Origin: Luteimonas endophytica
Lineage (GTDB): Bacteria > Pseudomonadota > Gammaproteobacteria > Xanthomonadales > Xanthomonadaceae
Length of the DNA: 64,000 nt
Assembly: GCF_029887875.1 (NCBI RefSeq)
Contig: NZ_JARXRM010000019.1
Span: forward strand, 72,029-136,028
Direction: 5' to 3'
Shown: piece after piece, positions 20,101-29,787 of the stretch
How positions within the stretch are numbered: the first letter of the stretch is position 1
How the letters are laid out: the number at the start of each line of letters is the position of its first letter
Position numbers and translations under genes: made by a program
The notes under the pieces: model-generated
Seen by the model: the letters and a program-made list of their open reading frames with translations, nothing else
Database searches by the model: none
What the model was told of the DNA's origin: nothing

Positions 20101-23100
20101 GCTTCGAGACGTTCGGCTTCGAGGCGTTCGGCTTCGAGACGTTCGGCTTCGAGGCGTTCGGCTTCGAGACGTTCGGCCTCGAGGCGTTCGGCCTCGTCAG
20201 ACTCGCCGTCGCGACGCTGGTCTTCCGGCGTTCCGGTACCGGACGCATCGTCCGCGGCCGGCGCGCCGAACCTGGGAACCGCGCTGTCGGCCAGGTCGCC
20301 GTAGGCGCTCAGGTCGAACGCCGACAGCTCGCCGTCCACGCCGGGCAGCGGTTCCGCCAGCTCCGGTTCTTCCGGCGGCAGCACCGCCCGCACCTCGGGC
20401 AGGGTGTCGCGCAGCGCAGCGAGGCGCGCGGCCAGCCCGGCGCAGGTCGGGACCTGCGGGCGCTCGGCCTTGAGCCCGGAGACCGTCGCCGCCACCACCT
20501 TCGACAGTTCCGCCACCGCCGCAACGGCGGCGGGCTCGGCCGCCTCCCCCGCCGCCGCAAGGCGCCGGATGTAGGATTCGGCAGGGGTCAGCGCCTCGGT
20601 GATCACCGGCACCTCGGCCATGGCGAAGGCACCGTTCATCGTGTGCACTGCGCGCAGCAGTGCGTCGTCGGCGCTGGTCGGCTCCGCCGACGCCCGCTGC
20701 ACCCACGCATCCACCGTGGCCAGGTGGCCCGCGACCTCGGCGTCGAGGATCTCCAGCAGCAATGCGTCCACCGCGGCGGGCACCATGTTGCCGTCCATTT
20801 CCTCCGCGGCGGGCGCAGGCGCCCCCGCCTCGGCGACGGGAGCGGGCTCGGCGGCTTCGATCTCCTTCGGCGCTTCCTGCACCTGCCCGGAAGCGGGCTC
20901 CGCCTCCGCCGCCGGTTCGGCAGGCGGCGGCAGCGCGGCGCCGCGCGATGCGGCATCGCGCGGCGGCGCCTCGTCGCCGGCGGCGATGCGCTCCGCGTCG
21001 TCTTCCATCCGCTGCAGGTCGACCTGCAGCGCGGCTTCACCACGCAGCGCAGCCTGCAGTTGCGGGAGCGTGTAGAACGCCTGGTCGACCATCGCCACCA
21101 CCGCGGGGCTCGCGGCGCGGGTGCCTTCCAGCACGCGGTTGAGCAGGCTCTCGATCTTCCAGCTGAACTCGCCCAGGGTGCGCGCGCCGACCAGACGCCC
21201 GCTGCCCTTCAGGGTGTGGAACACGCGCCGGATCGGACGCAACCGCTCCAGGTCGTCGGGCCGCTCCCGCCACGGAGGCAGCAGGCGGTCGAGGTTGTCG
21301 ATCTCCTCGGCGAACTCCTCGAGGAACACCTCGCGGATCTCGTCGTCGATGTCGTCGTCGGTGGCCTCGAAACCGCCGCTGACTCCGACGGGCGCCGGGG
21401 TTGGCATAGCCGGCGTTGGCGCCGGGGCCGGGGACGGAGCGGCCTGGGGCGCCGGTGCCGGCGCGGCCTCGGTGGCAGCGTCCGCGGCGGAAGGCGGCGC
21501 TTCCCCGGGCGCGGCCAACGTCTCCGCGACCTCCCCGTGCGCGGCTTCGCGCGCATAGGATGGCTGGCCGGGCTCGCGATCCATGAACGCGGCCACGCCG
21601 GCGGCGATGTCCTCGGCGCCGGTGGCGGCGTCCACCGCGTCCGTTGCCGCGCGCTCCGGCGCTCCAGCCGCTGCCGGGGTCTCGGTCGGCAGCGGCCAGT
21701 AACCGAGCGCCTCGAGGCTGTTGCGGGCGATGTCGAGGATCTCGTCGCGATTGCCGCGCTGCTCACGCAGCGCCTCTAGGTAGTACTCCAGGCTGGCCAG
21801 CGCGTCGGCCAGGGTATCGAGCTGGCGGCCATTGGGCACGCGCCTGCGCGCCAGCAGTTCGGTCTCGGTGTAGCGGCGCACGCCAGTCACATAGCCGGCC
21901 GGAAGCGGCAGCTCCAGCATGTGCAGCACGCCGGCGACCTCCTGCAGCAGGCGCGGCACCTCGGCCAGTTCGCCATGCTCCCAGCTGGTTTCGACGAAGG
22001 CGACGAAAGCCTGGCGCGCGTCGGCGAAGTTGGCGATCGCCTCGCGGGCGATGACCTCCTGGGCCTTGCGCGACTCGCCGACCAGCGGATCCTCCTCGCT
22101 GCCGGCGTCGCCCTCGCCCAGGCGCGCGACCTGGTCGTCGAGCGAGGCGTCGACGTACAGCAGCGAGCCGGCGATGTCGAGCAGGGTGCTCTCATCGGCC
22201 TGGCGGTCGCCGCGGACGATCGCCTCCATCGCCTCGCGCTGCTGCTGCACCACGGTGCGGGCCACGCCCAGGCCGAGCATGCCCAGGGTGTCGGCCACCC
22301 GGGCGAGCGCTTCGACCTGCGGCTGCAGCAACGCGGCATTGCGCTCGCCGGTGCGCAGGTGCAGATCGAGTACGTCCTTGACCCGCAGCAGGTCCTCCTT
22401 GACGGCGCCGGCCACGGTGTCGAGCAGGGCGCGGTTGCGGCCGCGCAGGCTGCCGCGGGCGTGGTCGAGTTCGGCCTGGCTGGGCGCGTCGGCATCGAGC
22501 TCGAAGGTCTCGCGCAGCTCGCGCAGCGCGGCATGCTCGCCCGGGGTATTGGCGACGTGGTACAGCAACTGCCGGGTAGGCTCGAGCGCGGTCTCCGGCG
22601 AGGGGACGCCGAAGCCGTCCTCCTGCAACTGCTGCCTGGCCTCCCGCACCACCCCGGCGAAGCCCCGGCGCAGCTCGTCGCCCGGCTCCAGCGCGCCGTC
22701 GCGCAGCGCGTGCATCACCCGCGCGGCGACCCAGAGCATCCGCCGGACCGGTTCGACCCGGGTCAGCGGAAGCAGCGCTTCCAGCGCCCCGGCCAGGGCG
22801 CCGGCGTCGGCAGGCGCGCCGTGCTCCGGCCACGCCGCCATCGCCGCGTTGAGCTCGGCCAACTGCGCCGCCGTCCTGCCGCGCGAGGGTTGCGGCTCGG
22901 GCGCGGCCTCGGGCAGGTCGGCCGGAAGCGGACGGTGCAGGTCGGGAACGAACAGCACGCTCTCACTCAGCCCGGTGGCGCCGCGCGCGGCGCGCAGCTC
23001 GTTGAGCAACGGCAGCAGCACGATCGGGATGTCCTTGTGCCCGCCCTGCAGCCGCTCCAGGTAATCGGGCAACAGCACCACCCCACGCATCAGCGAGGCG

Positions 23101-23375
23101 CAGGCGCCGTCGCGGTCGGCGGTCTCGCCGTTCTGCAGCGCCTGCGCCAGCCGCTCCATCTCCTCGGCGACCATCGCCGGCGCGTACAGCTCGACCATGC
23201 GCAGCGTGCCCTGCACCTGGTGCAGGTAGCCGGCGCAGAAGCGCATCCGGCTGGTGTCGGTGGGGTCCTCGACGAACGCCTCGATCTCGAGCCGCGCCTG
23301 GCGCAGGGTCTCGTCGAGTTCCGGCTTGATCCAGCCGAGCGAGGTGTAGTCGATCGCGTCGCGCAGCGCCGTCAT
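17115..23375 (-). CDS. chpA: ChpA-like hybrid chemosensory histidine kinase (CheA type) with long charged repeat
   Basis: A 2,086-residue central kinase of the Pil-Chp pathway controlling type IV pili and twitching. The FimL/HPt-like N-terminal region ([15 protein letters not shown]) is followed by degenerate HPt-like segments. Canonical HPt histidines occur in HTLKGSG (near residue 719), HTMNGA (near 911) and HTIKGG (near 1357). Residues about 1062-1222 are a tandem [10 protein letters not shown] pentad repeat. Then come the dimerisation helices ([20 protein letters not shown]), the ATPase ([25 protein letters not shown]), a CheW domain and a C-terminal receiver ([27 protein letters not shown]). 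ATG 23375 is chosen, with a GGGGG-type Shine-Dalgarno; a TTG nine codons upstream is the alternative. Confidence 0.95.
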   Translation of the reverse strand: MTALRDAIDYTSLGWIKPELDETLRQARLEIEAFVEDPTDTSRMRFCAGYLHQVQGTLRMVELYAPAMVAEEMERLAQALQNGETADRDGACASLMRGVVLLPDYLERLQGGHKDIPIVLLPLLNELRAARGATGLSESVLFVPDLHRPLPADLPEAAPEPQPSRGRTAAQLAELNAAMAAWPEHGAPADAGALAGALEALLPLTRVEPVRRMLWVAARVMHALRDGALEPGDELRRGFAGVVREARQQLQEDGFGVPSPETALEPTRQLLYHVANTPGEHAALRELRETFELDADAPSQAELDHARGSLRGRNRALLDTVAGAVKEDLLRVKDVLDLHLRTGERNAALLQPQVEALARVADTLGMLGLGVARTVVQQQREAMEAIVRGDRQADESTLLDIAGSLLYVDASLDDQVARLGEGDAGSEEDPLVGESRKAQEVIAREAIANFADARQAFVAFVETSWEHGELAEVPRLLQEVAGVLHMLELPLPAGYVTGVRRYTETELLARRRVPNGRQLDTLADALASLEYYLEALREQRGNRDEILDIARNSLEALGYWPLPTETPAAAGAPERAATDAVDAATGAEDIAAGVAAFMDREPGQPSYAREAAHGEVAETLAAPGEAPPSAADAATEAAPAPAPQAAPSPAPAPTPAMPTPAPVGVSGGFEATDDDIDDEIREVFLEEFAEEIDNLDRLLPPWRERPDDLERLRPIRRVFHTLKGSGRLVGARTLGEFSWKIESLLNRVLEGTRAASPAVVAMVDQAFYTLPQLQAALRGEAALQVDLQRMEDDAERIAAGDEAPPRDAASRGAALPPPAEPAAEAEPASGQVQEAPKEIEAAEPAPVAEAGAPAPAAEEMDGNMVPAAVDALLLEILDAEVAGHLATVDAWVQRASAEPTSADDALLRAVHTMNGAFAMAEVPVITEALTPAESYIRRLAAAGEAAEPAAVAAVAELSKVVAATVSGLKAERPQVPTCAGLAARLAALRDTLPEVRAVLPPEEPELAEPLPGVDGELSAFDLSAYGDLADSAVPRFGAPAADDASGTGTPEDQRRDGESDEAERLEAERLEAERLEAERLEAERLEAERLEAERLEAERLEAELLEAERLEAERLEAERLEAERLEAERLEIERLEAERLEAERLEAERLEAERLEAERLEAERLEAERLETERLEAERLEAERAEAERAEAERTEAERAEAERAEAERAEAERAEAERREAESVETERLETAQPRVAADDAEAKEAERAATERAEIERLRAEEEAEYARLEAEYAEQDRVARAVATAAATDGDVVAVPAAAEDPDEPLDLTGLDAELVDIFVEESGDLLDHSDGLLAQLREAPGEREPLIGLQRDLHTIKGGARMAGIMAIGELGHAMESLLEAVVEQRCELGSDGIPLLERGFDRLHVMVTRVGARRAVGASERLSVEFDARARGETLVPEAPETSASAPALPDAAPIEPLTPLSAPIGEDVAGEGEDISVRAPQEQVRIRADLLDRLVNYAGEVAIYRARLEQQLGAFRSAMAEMEQTNTRLRDQLRRLDIETEAQIIARFQREGDSGDAAFDPLELDRFSTLQQLSRALAESATDMTSLQGTLDDLTRQYETLLLQQSRVSSDLQEGLMRTRMVPFDALLPRLRRVVRQAASETGKQVQLRLDGAQGELDRNVLERMTAPLEHMLRNAVVHGLEAPERRREAGKPEQGTVRIAVRREGSEVVLEVGDDGRGLDREAIRRRAEERGLVRTGAALGDGDLDMMIFQPGFSTADEVSRLAGRGVGMDVVASEVRQLGGTLDIHSRRDQGTTFTLRLPQTLAVTQAVFVRIGETSFAVPIASVRGVGRITREQMAEAGAVYSYGGEEYALHDLGKLVGHAPARAEGHLQMPLLLIGAGELRAAVAVDQIIGNREIVVKPVGPQVASVPGIFGATIMGDGSVRVILDVAPLVRRQTVQPRDEAPAEATERRQVPLVMVVDDSVTMRKVTGRVLERHNLEVVTARDGVDALERMDERVPDLMLLDIEMPRMDGYELATQMKADARLRGVPIVMITSRTGEKHRQRAFEIGVERYLGKPYQENELMRNVLDLLGGRDDG
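19711..20190. repeat. 15-bp tandem repeat inside chpA, about 32 units
   Basis: About 32 consecutive 15-base units (on the plus strand of the form GCTTCGAGACGTTCG, with scattered substitutions at a few positions) cover roughly 480 bases without a break in phase. They encode the pentad ERLEA (ERAEA at one end). Period 15 keeps the reading frame whatever the copy number. Confidence 0.95.
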
Positions 23376-23469
23376 CGCGCACCCCCGGGGGTGTGCGCGC
23401 AAACGCGGCTGCAGGCTGTACCGGTGCGCTTCATGCTGGTGTTGGTCTCGTCCTGGCTGGCGGCGGCGG

Positions 23470-25491
23470 TCAGGCCGGCAGCTTGAAGTCGGCGACCGAG
23501 CGGCGCAGGTCGGCGGCGAGCTGGGCCAGGTTGCCGATCGATTCGGCGGTCTGGCTGGCGCCCTGCGAGGTCTGCGCGGTGATCGACTGGATCGTGTCCA
23601 TCGCCTGGGTGATGTTGGAGGCCGCGGCCGACTGCTGCTGCGCGGCGCTGGAGATGCCCTGAATCAGGTCGGCCAGGCTGGTCGAGACGCTTTCGATCTC
23701 GCCCAGCGCGGTGCCGGCGTCCTCGGCCAGGCGCGCACCGGCGACCACTTCCGAGGTCGTCTGCTCCATCGAACTGACCGCTTCGTTGGTATCGCTCTGG
23801 ATGGTCTGCACCAGCGTTTCGATGCGCTTGGTCGCGTTGGAGGCGCGTTCGGCGAGGCGCTGCACCTCGTCGGCCACCACCGCGAACCCGCGGCCCGCTT
23901 CGCCGGCCGAAGCCGCCTGGATCGCCGCGTTCAGCGCCAGGATGTTGGTCTGCTCCGAGATGTCGTTGATCAGTTCCACGATCGAGCCGATCTCCTGGGA
24001 CGATTCGCCCAGGCGCTTGATCCGCTTGGATGTCTCCTGGATCTGGTCGCGGATCGAGTCCATGCCCTGGATCGTCTGCCGCACAACCCCGGCGCCCTTG
24101 GTGGCGATCTGCACCGAGCGCTGCGCCACGTCGGCCGATTCGGCCGAATTCTTCGAGACCTGGTCGATGCTGGCCGCGATCTCGCTGATCCGGTTCGACG
24201 CCGAGGTGATCTCGCGCGCCTGGTGTTCTGCGGCCTCGGCCAGGTGCATGGCGGTGGCCTGCGTCTCCTGGGCGCTCGAGGAGACCTGCACCGAGGTGTC
24301 GTTGATGGTCTGCACCAGGTTGCGCAGCTGCTCGACCGCGAAATTGATCGAGTCGGCGATCGCACCGGTCATGTCCTCGGTGACGGTGGCCTTGACCGTG
24401 AGGTCGCCTTCGGCGAGCGAGCCCATCTCGTCCAGCAGGCGCATGATCGCCTCCTGGTTGCGGTTGTTGAGCTCCATCGTGGTCTCGTAGCGCTCCTTCT
24501 GGGCGCGGTTCAGACTGAGCACCAGCAGGACGATGGCGGCCAGCGCGATCGCGCCGGCGATGATGCTGATCCAGATGTTGCCGAGGACGCTGGTGTCGGC
24601 GAGCGAGCCGAACGCGGTGAATGCCTGGAACAGGTTCTCGCTGTCGGACAGCAGCTGGTCGGAGCCTGCGGTGATCGCCGCGGCCGCGTTCTGCGCGCCG
24701 AACAGGTTCGGGGCGCTGCCGAGGATGGCGTCCAGGTCCTCCTTCATCTCGGTCCACAGCGCGGTGGCGTTCTCCAGCGCCGCCAGTGCGCCGCTGTTGC
24801 TCAGCGCCTGCACGTTCATGCCCTCGTCGCCCTCGCGCAGGCCGTCGAGCACCTGCTCGAACACGCCCACGTCGCGCGCCAGCGCCTCGCCGGCGATCGC
24901 CGCGGCGGGGCCGCCGGCCTGGATCTCGGTGACGCGCCGCGCCATGGTCGATGCCAGCACCACCTCGCGCAGGGCGATGTAGACCTGCGAGGCCGGCGAG
25001 CCGCTGTTCGACATCGCCCGGACCAGTTCGTCCAGCTGCGCCTGCAACTGCGGAACCCGCTGGGTGAAGCGCTCGGCGTTGCCGGCCAGGGCCAGCACCG
25101 CCTGCTCGCTGGCGATCACCTGCTCCGCGTTCTTCTCCAGCGGCGCCCAGGTCTCGCTGACCGAGCGGATCGGCCCGGCCACCCCGGCGGTCTCGCCGAA
25201 GTTGCCGACGAGCCCGGCGATGTCCTGGTCGATCTCGGCCTTGGTGGACTTGAACGCCGCGTAGGCCTCGGCGTCGCCGGCCACCGCCTCGCGGCCCTGG
25301 ATGGCGAGCCGCTGCGAGTTCACCTGCAGGCTCGAGGCCGCGGTGCTGGCGCCGCCCAGGCGCGAGGCCTTCCAGATCGCGTAGCCGGTGTTGGCGCCGA
25401 AGATCAGCAGCGCGATCGCCAGCACGGTCAGCCAGAAGTTGGTGCCCAGATTGCGGCCCTTGCCGGCGACGGTGTCCATTACGGTGCTCAT
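23470..25491 (-). CDS. pilJ: PilJ-like methyl-accepting chemotaxis protein
   Basis: A 673-residue chemoreceptor feeding the Pil-Chp kinase. Transmembrane helix 1 is [20 protein letters not shown] near residues 19-38; a periplasmic PilJ-type sensor of roughly 290 residues follows; helix 2 is [20 protein letters not shown] near 335. A HAMP-like segment ([19 protein letters not shown]) leads into the signalling domain, whose hairpin tip is [20 protein letters not shown] followed by [20 protein letters not shown]. It ends SVADFKLPA without a pentapeptide methyltransferase tether. Start ATG at 25491. It lies 30 bases after pilI and 94 bases before chpA. Confidence 0.95.
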   Translation of the reverse strand: MSTVMDTVAGKGRNLGTNFWLTVLAIALLIFGANTGYAIWKASRLGGASTAASSLQVNSQRLAIQGREAVAGDAEAYAAFKSTKAEIDQDIAGLVGNFGETAGVAGPIRSVSETWAPLEKNAEQVIASEQAVLALAGNAERFTQRVPQLQAQLDELVRAMSNSGSPASQVYIALREVVLASTMARRVTEIQAGGPAAAIAGEALARDVGVFEQVLDGLREGDEGMNVQALSNSGALAALENATALWTEMKEDLDAILGSAPNLFGAQNAAAAITAGSDQLLSDSENLFQAFTAFGSLADTSVLGNIWISIIAGAIALAAIVLLVLSLNRAQKERYETTMELNNRNQEAIMRLLDEMGSLAEGDLTVKATVTEDMTGAIADSINFAVEQLRNLVQTINDTSVQVSSSAQETQATAMHLAEAAEHQAREITSASNRISEIAASIDQVSKNSAESADVAQRSVQIATKGAGVVRQTIQGMDSIRDQIQETSKRIKRLGESSQEIGSIVELINDISEQTNILALNAAIQAASAGEAGRGFAVVADEVQRLAERASNATKRIETLVQTIQSDTNEAVSSMEQTTSEVVAGARLAEDAGTALGEIESVSTSLADLIQGISSAAQQQSAAASNITQAMDTIQSITAQTSQGASQTAESIGNLAQLAADLRRSVADFKLPA

Positions 25492-25521
25492 GGCCTTACC
25501 CCTGTTCTTTCGATGCGGCGT

Positions 25522-26079
25522 TCAGGCCGCGGCTTGTCTGAATTCCGGTGTGCGCGCCAGCCGGTCGAGGCTGAAGATTCCCCACTCGATGTCGCCCAGC
25601 CGGTAGGCGCGGTCGACGAAATGCGCGTAGCGCCCCGTGGCCAGCGGCTCGGCCGGCATCTGCTGCTCCTCGAGGAAGCTGCGCTGGCCGAACAGTTCGT
25701 CGATGGTCACCGCCACGTCGCCGCCCGGCTGGCGCACGATCAGCACGCGCTGGCTTTCGTGCAGCACCGTGCGCTCGCCCTCGAGAAATTGCTTGAGATC
25801 GACGATCGGCAGCAGGTTGCCGCGGATGTTGGCGACGCCGAGCATCCACGACTGCGCCCCGGGCACCGGGGTGATCTGCGGCATCGGCAGGATCTCCAGC
25901 ACCTCGTCGAAGCCGGACGCGAGGCGCCGCGCGCCGATCCGGTAACCGACTCCGCGCCAGAGCCCAGGCGCGTCCAGCTCCTCGGGCAGGCCGGCCACAT
26001 GCGCCAGGCTGCGCGCCTCGTAGTCGAGCAGGATCGAGAACGGATCGCCTGGGAGCTGCGGGTCGCGCGCGCGGATCAT
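25522..26079 (-). CDS. pilI: PilI-like CheW adaptor
   Basis: A 185-residue CheW-family protein coupling PilJ to ChpA. It shows GVGYRIGARRLASGFDEVLE, the core WMLGVANIRGNLLPIVDLKQ, RVLIVRQPGGDVAVTIDELF and a terminal DIEWGIFSLDRLARTPEF. The ATG at 26079 overlaps the pilH stop by four bases (ATGA), typical of tight translational coupling. The frame stays open upstream inside pilH, but that portion is a shadow. Order pilG-pilH-pilI-pilJ matches the Pseudomonas aeruginosa and Xanthomonas clusters. Confidence 0.92.
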   Translation of the reverse strand: MIRARDPQLPGDPFSILLDYEARSLAHVAGLPEELDAPGLWRGVGYRIGARRLASGFDEVLEILPMPQITPVPGAQSWMLGVANIRGNLLPIVDLKQFLEGERTVLHESQRVLIVRQPGGDVAVTIDELFGQRSFLEEQQMPAEPLATGRYAHFVDRAYRLGDIEWGIFSLDRLARTPEFRQAAA

Positions 26080-26447
26080 GTCGCGGCGCCGAGCAACTCG
26101 TTGATGCTGCCGATCAGGGTGTCCTCGTTCGGCGGCTTGACCAGGTAACCCTTGGCGCCCTGGCGCATGCCCCAGGCGCGGTCGGTCTCCATGCCCTTGG
26201 TGCTGACGATGATCACCGGGATGTGGCTGGTGCCGGCGTCGCGCGACAGCGCGCGGGTGGCCTGGAAACCGTTCATGCCGGGCAGCACCACGTCCATCAG
26301 CACCAGGTCCGGGCGCTCGCGGCGGCATGCCTCGATGCCGTCCTCGGCGCTGGTCGAGGTCAGCACCTGGTGGCCGTTGCGTTCGAGCAGCTGGGTGAGG
26401 ACCGCGGTATCGGTCGGCGAGTCTTCGATCAACAGGATACGTGCCAT
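26076..26447 (-). CDS. pilH: PilH-like single-domain response regulator
   Basis: A 123-residue stand-alone receiver with acidic pocket IEDSPTD, phosphoacceptor Asp52 in DLVLMDVVLPGMNGF, conserved Ser/Thr in PVIIVSTKG and Lys in GYLVKPPNE. The sequence ARILLIEDSPTDTAVLTQLL is characteristic of PilH. In Pseudomonas PilH favours pilus retraction and acts as the second CheY of the Pil-Chp pathway; the same role is inferred here. It starts 20 bases after pilG. Confidence 0.94.
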   Translation of the reverse strand: MARILLIEDSPTDTAVLTQLLERNGHQVLTSTSAEDGIEACRRERPDLVLMDVVLPGMNGFQATRALSRDAGTSHIPVIIVSTKGMETDRAWGMRQGAKGYLVKPPNEDTLIGSINELLGAAT

Positions 26448-26467
26448 GGTGTTGCCTTACCCCCCGG

Positions 26468-26869
26468 TCAGGCGCTGACGTGCTTGCGGATCGCGTCGAG
26501 GAGCTCCTCGCGCGTGAACGGCTTGGTGACGTACTGCTCGGAACCGACGATCCGGCCGCGGGCCTTGTCGAACAGGCCGTCCTTGGAGGACAGCATGATG
26601 ACAGGTGTCTGGCGGAACATCTGGTTGTTCTTGATCAGCGCACAGGTCTGGTAGCCATCCAGCCGCGGCATCATGATATCGACGAAGATGATCTGCGGGT
26701 GCTGGTCGGCGATCTTGGCCAGGGCCTCGAAGCCGTCCACCGCCGTGGTCACCTCGGCACCCTCGCGCCTGAGCAGCGTCTCGGCGGTCCGGCGGATGGT
26801 TTTCGAGTCGTCGATCACCATCACCCGCAAGCCATCGAGGCTCCCGGCGCGTTTCTGGTCTTGCGTCAT
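26468..26869 (-). CDS. pilG: PilG-like single-domain response regulator
   Basis: A 133-residue receiver that in the Pil-Chp pathway is phosphorylated by ChpA and promotes pilus extension. Motifs: RVMVIDDSKTIRRTAETLL, Asp64 in IIFVDIMMPRLDGYQT, PVIMLSSKDGLFDKARG and the Lys of QYVTKPFTREELL. First gene of the operon. ATG at 26869 is preferred over a TTG immediately upstream because AGGGGAT sits at normal Shine-Dalgarno distance. A TTGACA/TATAAG promoter-like pair lies about 50-80 bases upstream. Confidence 0.95.
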   Translation of the reverse strand: MTQDQKRAGSLDGLRVMVIDDSKTIRRTAETLLRREGAEVTTAVDGFEALAKIADQHPQIIFVDIMMPRLDGYQTCALIKNNQMFRQTPVIMLSSKDGLFDKARGRIVGSEQYVTKPFTREELLDAIRKHVSA

Positions 26870-26920
26870 CAATGATCCCCTGGCGCGATGTTCCCGACGG
26901 CCGACACCGCTGCAATCCGT

Positions 26921-26951
26921 CTTATATCCCAGCCGGCCGGCGCACTGTCAA
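26921..26951 (-). promoter_or_regulatory. Predicted sigma-70 promoter of the pilG-chpC operon
   Basis: On the minus strand a perfect TTGACA (26951-26946) is followed after 19 bases by TATAAG (26926-26921); shifting the -10 by one base gives ATATAA with an 18-base spacer. This is the only match of such quality that I noticed in a window with few AT-rich hexamers, and it points at pilG with a leader of about 45 bases. Inferred from sequence only. Confidence 0.55.
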
Positions 26952-27050
26952 GCTTCGCACGCCAGGCGCTTCGCCGCGACCCGGGTGGATGGCGCCGCGG
27001 CGCGAATCGCGCCTGCTAACATCGCCGCTCCCCCGCTGCCGCCCGCCGCC

Positions 27051-27995
27051 ATGCCCCTCGATGTGGTCGTCGTGATGGACCCGATCGGCTCGATCAAGGT
27101 CGCCAAGGACTCGACCTTCGCGATGCTGCTGGCGGCGCAGCGGCGCGGCCACCGCCTGCACTACGTGCTGCCGGGCGGGCTGTCGGTGACCGCGGGCGTC
27201 GCGAATGCGCGCGTGGCGGCACTGACGGTGCGCGACGATCCCGCGGAATGGTTCGAACTGGGAGATGCATCACAACGTACCCTGGGGTCCGGCGACGTGG
27301 TGCTGATGCGGCGCGACCCGCCGGTCGATGCCGAATACATCTACGACACCCAGATCCTCGGCCTGGCGCAACGCGCCGGCGCGCTGGTGATCAACGATCC
27401 GCAGGGCCTGCGCGACCTGAACGAGAAACTGGCGGCGCTGGAATTCCCCGACTGCTGCCCGCCGACCCTGGTCGGGCGCCAGGCGCAGGCGCTCAAGGCC
27501 TTCGTCGCCGAACACGGCGAGGCGGTGCTCAAGCCGCTGGACGGCATGGGCGGGCGCTCGATCTTCCGGGTCCGCGCCGGCGACCCCAATCTGAACGTGA
27601 TCCTGGAAACCCTGACCTCCGGGGGCCGCACGCTCGCCATGGCGCAACGCTACCTGCCGGAGATCGCCGGCGGCGACAAGCGCATCCTGCTGATCGACGG
27701 GGAGCCGGTACCCTACTGCCTGGCCCGGATTCCCCAGGGCGACGACTTCCGCGGCAACCTCGCCGTCGGCGGCCGCGGCGAGGGCCGCCCGCTCAGCGAG
27801 CGCGACCGCTGGATCGCGGCCCGGGTCGGCCCGGAGATGCGGCGCCGCGGGATGGTCTTCGTCGGCCTGGACGTGATCGGCGACTGGCTGACCGAGGTCA
27901 ACGTCACCAGCCCGACCTGCATCCGCGAGCTCGACGCCCAGTTCGGCCTGGACATCGCCGGCGACCTGTTCGCGGCGATCGAGGCCCGCGCCTGA
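27051..27995 (+). CDS. gshB: Glutathione synthetase
   Basis: ATP-grasp ligase joining gamma-glutamylcysteine and glycine, the last step of glutathione synthesis. The 314 residues match the GshB family: DVVVVMDPIGSIKVAKDSTF at the start, LMRRDPPVDAEYIYDT, VINDPQGLRDLNEKL, AVLKPLDGMGGRSIFRV, AQRYLPEIAGGDKRILLIDG, YCLARIPQGDDFRGNLAVGG and LTEVNVTSPTCIRELD. ATG 27051 is the only start giving this N-terminus. It is divergent from pilG and four bases upstream of tonB, an arrangement I associate with Xanthomonas and relatives. Confidence 0.97.
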   Translation: MPLDVVVVMDPIGSIKVAKDSTFAMLLAAQRRGHRLHYVLPGGLSVTAGVANARVAALTVRDDPAEWFELGDASQRTLGSGDVVLMRRDPPVDAEYIYDTQILGLAQRAGALVINDPQGLRDLNEKLAALEFPDCCPPTLVGRQAQALKAFVAEHGEAVLKPLDGMGGRSIFRVRAGDPNLNVILETLTSGGRTLAMAQRYLPEIAGGDKRILLIDGEPVPYCLARIPQGDDFRGNLAVGGRGEGRPLSERDRWIAARVGPEMRRRGMVFVGLDVIGDWLTEVNVTSPTCIRELDAQFGLDIAGDLFAAIEARA

Positions 27996-27999
27996 GCCG

Positions 28000-28878
28000 A
28001 TGAGCGCCGTCGCGCACCCGTCTTCCACGCCGATCGGCGACCGCGAGCGCCTGAGCGCCACGCTGGTGCTGTCGCTGCTGCTGCACGGCATGCTGGTGCT
28101 GGGGCTGGGCTTCACCCTGGACGATGCCGCGCCGGTGGTGCCGACCCTGGACTTGATCCTGACCGAGACCACCAGCCCGCTGACCCAGCAGCAGGCCGAT
28201 TTCCTGGCCCAGGCCAGCAACCAGGGCGGCGGCGAGCACGAGCGGAGCCGGCGCCCGCGCGAATCACAGCTCGGCCATGCGCCGCAGGACGAGCCGGGCA
28301 TCGCCCCCGAGCCGCTGCGCGCGCAGTCCCCGGACGCCCGGCCGCCGCCGCAGGCACGGGTGATCAGCAGCCGCAGGGGCGAGCAGCAGGCGGCCGTGCC
28401 GGATCCGACTCCGCAGGCCGACCCCTCGCTGCTGCCGGAAGGCCGCGACCGCATCGAACGGGACATGGAGATGGCGCGCCTGGCCGCCGAGATCCACCTG
28501 CGCTCGGAACGCTACGCCCGGCGACCGAAGCGCAAGTTCGTCTCGGCCAGCACCCAGGAATACGCCTACGCCGCCTACCTGCGGGCGTGGGTGGACCGGG
28601 TGGAACGGGTCGGCAACCTCAACTATCCCGACGAGGCGCGCCGCCGCCGGCTGGCCGGGGAACTGGTCATCAGCGTGGCGATCCGCCGCGACGGCTCGGT
28701 GGAGAACGCCCAGGTGATCCGCTCCAGCGGCATCCGCCTGCTCGACGACGCGGCCCTGCGCATCGCCCGCCTGGCCGAGCCCTACCCGCCGCTGCCGCGC
28801 ACCGAAGAGGAAGTCGACGTGCTCCACGTCACCCGCACCTGGCAGTTCCTGCCGGCGGGCGAACTGGTCGACGGCTGA
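28000..28878 (+). CDS. TonB family energy transducer
   Basis: A 292-residue TonB-like protein. One N-terminal membrane anchor (LVLSLLLHGMLVLGLGFTL) is followed by a periplasmic Pro/Gln/Arg-rich spacer (about residues 45-170) and a C-terminal TonB domain: VERVGNLNYPDEARRRRLAG, LVISVAIRRDGSVENAQVIR, LLDDAALRIARLAEPYPPLP and HVTRTWQFLP. Such proteins carry proton-motive energy to outer-membrane receptors. No exbB or exbD is adjacent, so it must share a motor encoded elsewhere. Co-transcribed with gshB (gap of four bases). Confidence 0.9.
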   Translation: MSAVAHPSSTPIGDRERLSATLVLSLLLHGMLVLGLGFTLDDAAPVVPTLDLILTETTSPLTQQQADFLAQASNQGGGEHERSRRPRESQLGHAPQDEPGIAPEPLRAQSPDARPPPQARVISSRRGEQQAAVPDPTPQADPSLLPEGRDRIERDMEMARLAAEIHLRSERYARRPKRKFVSASTQEYAYAAYLRAWVDRVERVGNLNYPDEARRRRLAGELVISVAIRRDGSVENAQVIRSSGIRLLDDAALRIARLAEPYPPLPRTEEEVDVLHVTRTWQFLPAGELVDG

Positions 28879-28883
28879 GGGGC

Positions 28884-28897
28884 TCGGGAATCGGGAA
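28884..28897. repeat. Two copies of heptanucleotide TCGGGAA
   Basis: Two tandem units of TCGGGAA lie five bases after the tonB stop. They are identical to the unit of the eight-copy array in front of tsaB (30502-30557), so they look like a minimal member of the same dispersed repeat family. Confidence 0.8.
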
Positions 28898-28968
28898 TGG
28901 CTTGACTGTCCGCCATCCCAACGCAGGCCGGGACCAGGACCCCGGGGCGCTCCGGGCGTTTCCGTCGC

Positions 28969-29604
28969 TCACAGCCGTTTCCAGACGAAGCCATCGCCGC
29001 GGCGGTGATAGACCGCCAGCGCGCGGCCGTAGAACGCCCGCATCGGCACCAGCCCGAACGCGCGCCCGTCGGCACTGCGCCCGCGGTGATCGCCGAGCAC
29101 CAGGGCCATGCCTGGCGGAACCTCGATCGGCCCGAGGTCGGGGCCGCCGCCGTCGCGCAGGTCCAGTTCCGCCAGCCGCGCCCCGAAGCGCTCCACCTCC
29201 GCGACGGCGCCCGGCGGCCGCAGCCAGGTGCCATCGACGCGCAGGCGCCCGTCGACCAGCTCGACGGTATCGCCGGCCACCGCCACGACCCGCTTCACCA
29301 GCCGGGTACCGTCGACCGGGGAGTCGAACACCACCACATCGCCGGGACGCGGGTCGTCGCGGGGGACCAGGTCGACCAGGGTGAAGGGCAGGCGCAGGCC
29401 GTAGGCGGTCATGTCGACGGCGATGCGGTCGCCGGGCTGCAGGGTCGGCTGCATCGAGCCGCTGGGCACGTGGTAGTGGTTGGCGAACGAGGAGCGCGCC
29501 ACCAGCATCAGCAGCACCAGCGCCACTAGCGGCAGCGCTTCGGCGCGAACCCAGGCGCGGGCCCTGGCGGCGGCGGACCCGGCTGCGGCTGGGGAGCGCT
29601 GCAT
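28969..29604 (-). CDS. lepB: Signal peptidase I (short form)
   Basis: Inner-membrane serine protease cleaving Sec signal peptides. The 211 residues carry one transmembrane anchor (LPLVALVLLMLVARSSFA), catalytic Ser in YHVPSGSMQPTLQPGDRI, catalytic Lys in GTRLVKRVVAVAGD, and the conserved late box MALVLGDHRGRSADGRAFG. This is shorter than Escherichia coli LepB (324 residues) and has only one clear membrane segment, so it may be an additional rather than the principal signal peptidase. ATG 29604 is chosen; a GTG 12 codons upstream is an alternative. It is convergent with tonB. Confidence 0.88.
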   Translation of the reverse strand: MQRSPAAAGSAAARARAWVRAEALPLVALVLLMLVARSSFANHYHVPSGSMQPTLQPGDRIAVDMTAYGLRLPFTLVDLVPRDDPRPGDVVVFDSPVDGTRLVKRVVAVAGDTVELVDGRLRVDGTWLRPPGAVAEVERFGARLAELDLRDGGGPDLGPIEVPPGMALVLGDHRGRSADGRAFGLVPMRAFYGRALAVYHRRGDGFVWKRL

Positions 29605-29787
29605 GGCGATTCCTCGTCTGCGGTGGCGGAAGCGCGGCACCGGCCGCAGCGTTGGGACCGGTGGGCGCAGCGAAAGTTCATTCCGTCGCCTGGGCCGGTT
29701 GCCCGCAGGGCGGGCCAGGCACGCGAACGCCGGCGCGGCGGCCAGCCGGCGCGATCGCCGCCGGGCGCCGCGTGCGGGCTGGCGGAG

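Noticed and set aside
19711..20190. CRISPR-like array
   Set aside because: Units are 15 bases and contiguous, with no unique spacers; they are translated as a protein repeat, and no cas genes are present.
19149..21779. Long plus-strand open frame (876 codons) with FGFEA-type repeats opposite chpA
   Set aside because: It is the antisense of the chpA tandem repeat and its GC-rich surroundings. The minus strand has complete HPt, CheA, CheW and receiver motifs; the plus-strand product has none and no ribosome-binding site.
24223..26148. Plus-strand open frame over pilJ-pilI
   Set aside because: Covers pilJ and pilI, whose chemoreceptor and CheW motifs are intact on the minus strand.
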